Shown in pieces: positions 16,496 to 16,978 of a stretch of DNA of 16,978 nucleotides. Position numbers and translations under genes: made by a program. Position 1 is the first letter of the stretch. Each line of letters opens with the position of its first letter. Below the pieces are notes generated by a model, which was given only the letters and a program-made list of their open reading frames with translations, ran no database searches and had not been told where the DNA came from. The stretch comes from Defluviitaleaceae bacterium. Lineage in GTDB: Bacteria > Bacillota > Clostridia > Lachnospirales > UBA5962. Where the stretch lies: assembly GCA_009787435.1 (NCBI GenBank), contig WRFW01000214.1, forward strand, positions 1-16,978, written 5' to 3'.

Positions 16496-16518
16496 AAAAA
16501 GCCCCTTTATGAAGGGGC
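16496..16518 (-). terminator. Intrinsic terminator of the 26-residue microprotein
   Basis: On the - strand, GCCCCTT (16518-16512) and AAGGGGC (16507-16501) form a GC-rich 7-bp stem with a 4-base loop, followed by TTTTT (16500-16496). It lies 32 bases after the microprotein stop codon and 106 bases before the flavoprotein ATG. Confidence 0.88.
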
Positions 16519-16550
16519 CACAATTAAATAGCAATATAAATCGCTATATG

Positions 16551-16631
16551 TTACTTATTTTTCTTTTTGTTTTTTTGGTTTTGTTGTTGGTCTTGCTCTT
16601 GGCCTTGGTTTTCATTTTTATTAGATTCCAT
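16551..16631 (-). CDS. 26-residue Asn/Gln/Lys-rich microprotein
   Basis: ATG (16631-16629) to TAA (16553-16551). The peptide starts MESNKNENQGQEQDQQQNQ and ends KNKKKNK: 7 Gln, 6 Asn and 6 Lys of 26, with an acidic front and a basic tail, no hydrophobic core, so surely disordered. Support: GGGAGG (16647-16642) 10 bases upstream and a strong terminator just downstream, making a self-contained transcription unit. A weak promoter could be TTGAAT (16695-16690), 18 bases, CATAAT (16671-16666); a TATAAT is also at 16660-16655 without a -35. I do not recognise a family. Alternatives: a small spore or nucleic-acid-binding peptide, or a leader peptide whose terminator attenuates the flavoprotein gene. 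Confidence 0.6.
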   Translation of the reverse strand: MESNKNENQGQEQDQQQNQKNKKKNK

Positions 16632-16837
16632 AAAACTAAAACCTCCCTTCAAAGATTATAATAGTATTATGAACTAATTTTTTGTTTTTATTCAAGTATA
16701 TTGAAAATTTATTGAGAACTTTTGAAAACCAATATGCAATAAATTATAATACAAAAGCACAACTATACTAAATCTTTATATTAGATAGAAATCCGTTAAA
16801 CTTCTTATTAATTAAAAATTAACAATAAATTTTTTAA

Positions 16838-16978
16838 CTAATTTTTAGGCAGTATAAATGCCGCCGCAATATAAACCCAACCAGTTATACTTCCAGATGG
16901 AAAAAGAGAAATAAAAGCTATTATTCTAATTATATTTGGGTCAACCCCTAAAACTTCGCCTAAGCCGCCACAAACACC
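16838..16978 (-). CDS. PspC-domain membrane protein, C-terminal fragment
   Basis: The frame is open to the right edge and stops at TAG 16840-16838; 46 codons are visible. They read GVCGGLGEVLGVDPNIIRIIAFISLFPSGSITGWVYIAAAFILPKN, which is the hallmark of the PspC domain: G(V)CGGLAEYLGVDPTLIRL, a membrane helix, and a short tail ending in P-K. PspC proteins sit in the cytoplasmic membrane and serve in envelope-stress signalling in some bacteria, while small stand-alone members of Gram-positives have no settled role. The start lies outside the window. The 206 bases between this stop and the microprotein ATG hold only AT-rich sequence and the microprotein's own signals; no strong terminator for this gene was seen. 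Confidence 0.85.
   Translation of the reverse strand, partial: GVCGGLGEVLGVDPNIIRIIAFISLFPSGSITGWVYIAAAFILPKN

Noticed and set aside
16801..16837. AT-only inverted repeat as terminator of the PspC-domain gene
   Set aside because: The stem is short and without GC pairs, and no T-tract follows; such pairs are common by chance at this base composition.

Overview
The window is about 17 kb of very AT-rich DNA from what looks like an endospore-forming, low-GC Gram-positive bacterium of the class Clostridia. The evidence is the ylmG/ylmH/sepF division cluster, a YlbJ/SpoVV sporulation membrane protein, RecU, a Bax-inhibitor-1 (YetJ-type) protein, Firmicute-type AGGAGG ribosome sites and sigma-A promoters. 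No species can be named from the sequence. No rRNA, tRNA, CRISPR array, transposase, phage gene or plasmid function was seen, so this reads as ordinary chromosome.

Left part (1-1680, + strand): the 3' part of a membrane sensor kinase-like protein whose kinase core is degenerate (phosphoacceptor His replaced, last ATP-lid glycine motif lost) and whose sensor domain carries a run of eleven ACT codons. It is followed by a perfect 14-bp inverted repeat, a 59-residue small protein with a strong ribosome site, and a strong terminator shared with the opposite strand.

Division block (1680-6339, - strand): an HlyD-like membrane adaptor, then sepF, ylmG, ylmH and an Eis-type acetyltransferase. A clean sigma-A promoter lies before sepF. 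The ylmE (yggS) and divIVA genes that usually belong to this cluster are not here.

Sporulation pair (6360-8253): a shortened ylbJ/spoVV on the + strand runs convergently, with a 14-bp overlap, into a GH26-like lipoprotein that appears to lack both catalytic glutamates.

Stress/maintenance block (8311-14021, - strand): ftsH, a Bax-inhibitor-1 family protein, an MntE-like manganese exporter (CDF family), a small GNAT acetyltransferase, a YigZ/IMPACT protein and recU. ftsH has a consensus sigma-A promoter placed back to back with that of the divergent A24 prepilin peptidase gene, whose mRNA is predicted to be leaderless.

Right part (14605-16978): a short thymidylate-kinase-like protein (possibly started at an ATT codon), a HI0933/YhiN-family flavoprotein, a 26-residue Asn/Gln/Lys-rich microprotein with its own ribosome site and terminator, and the last 46 codons of a PspC-domain protein running off the right edge.

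I did not find a clearly new multi-gene system. The best leads are the two unlisted small proteins, the degenerate kinase with its codon microsatellite, the predicted leaderless starts, and the unusual variants of SepF, FtsH, YlbJ and the GH26-like lipoprotein.
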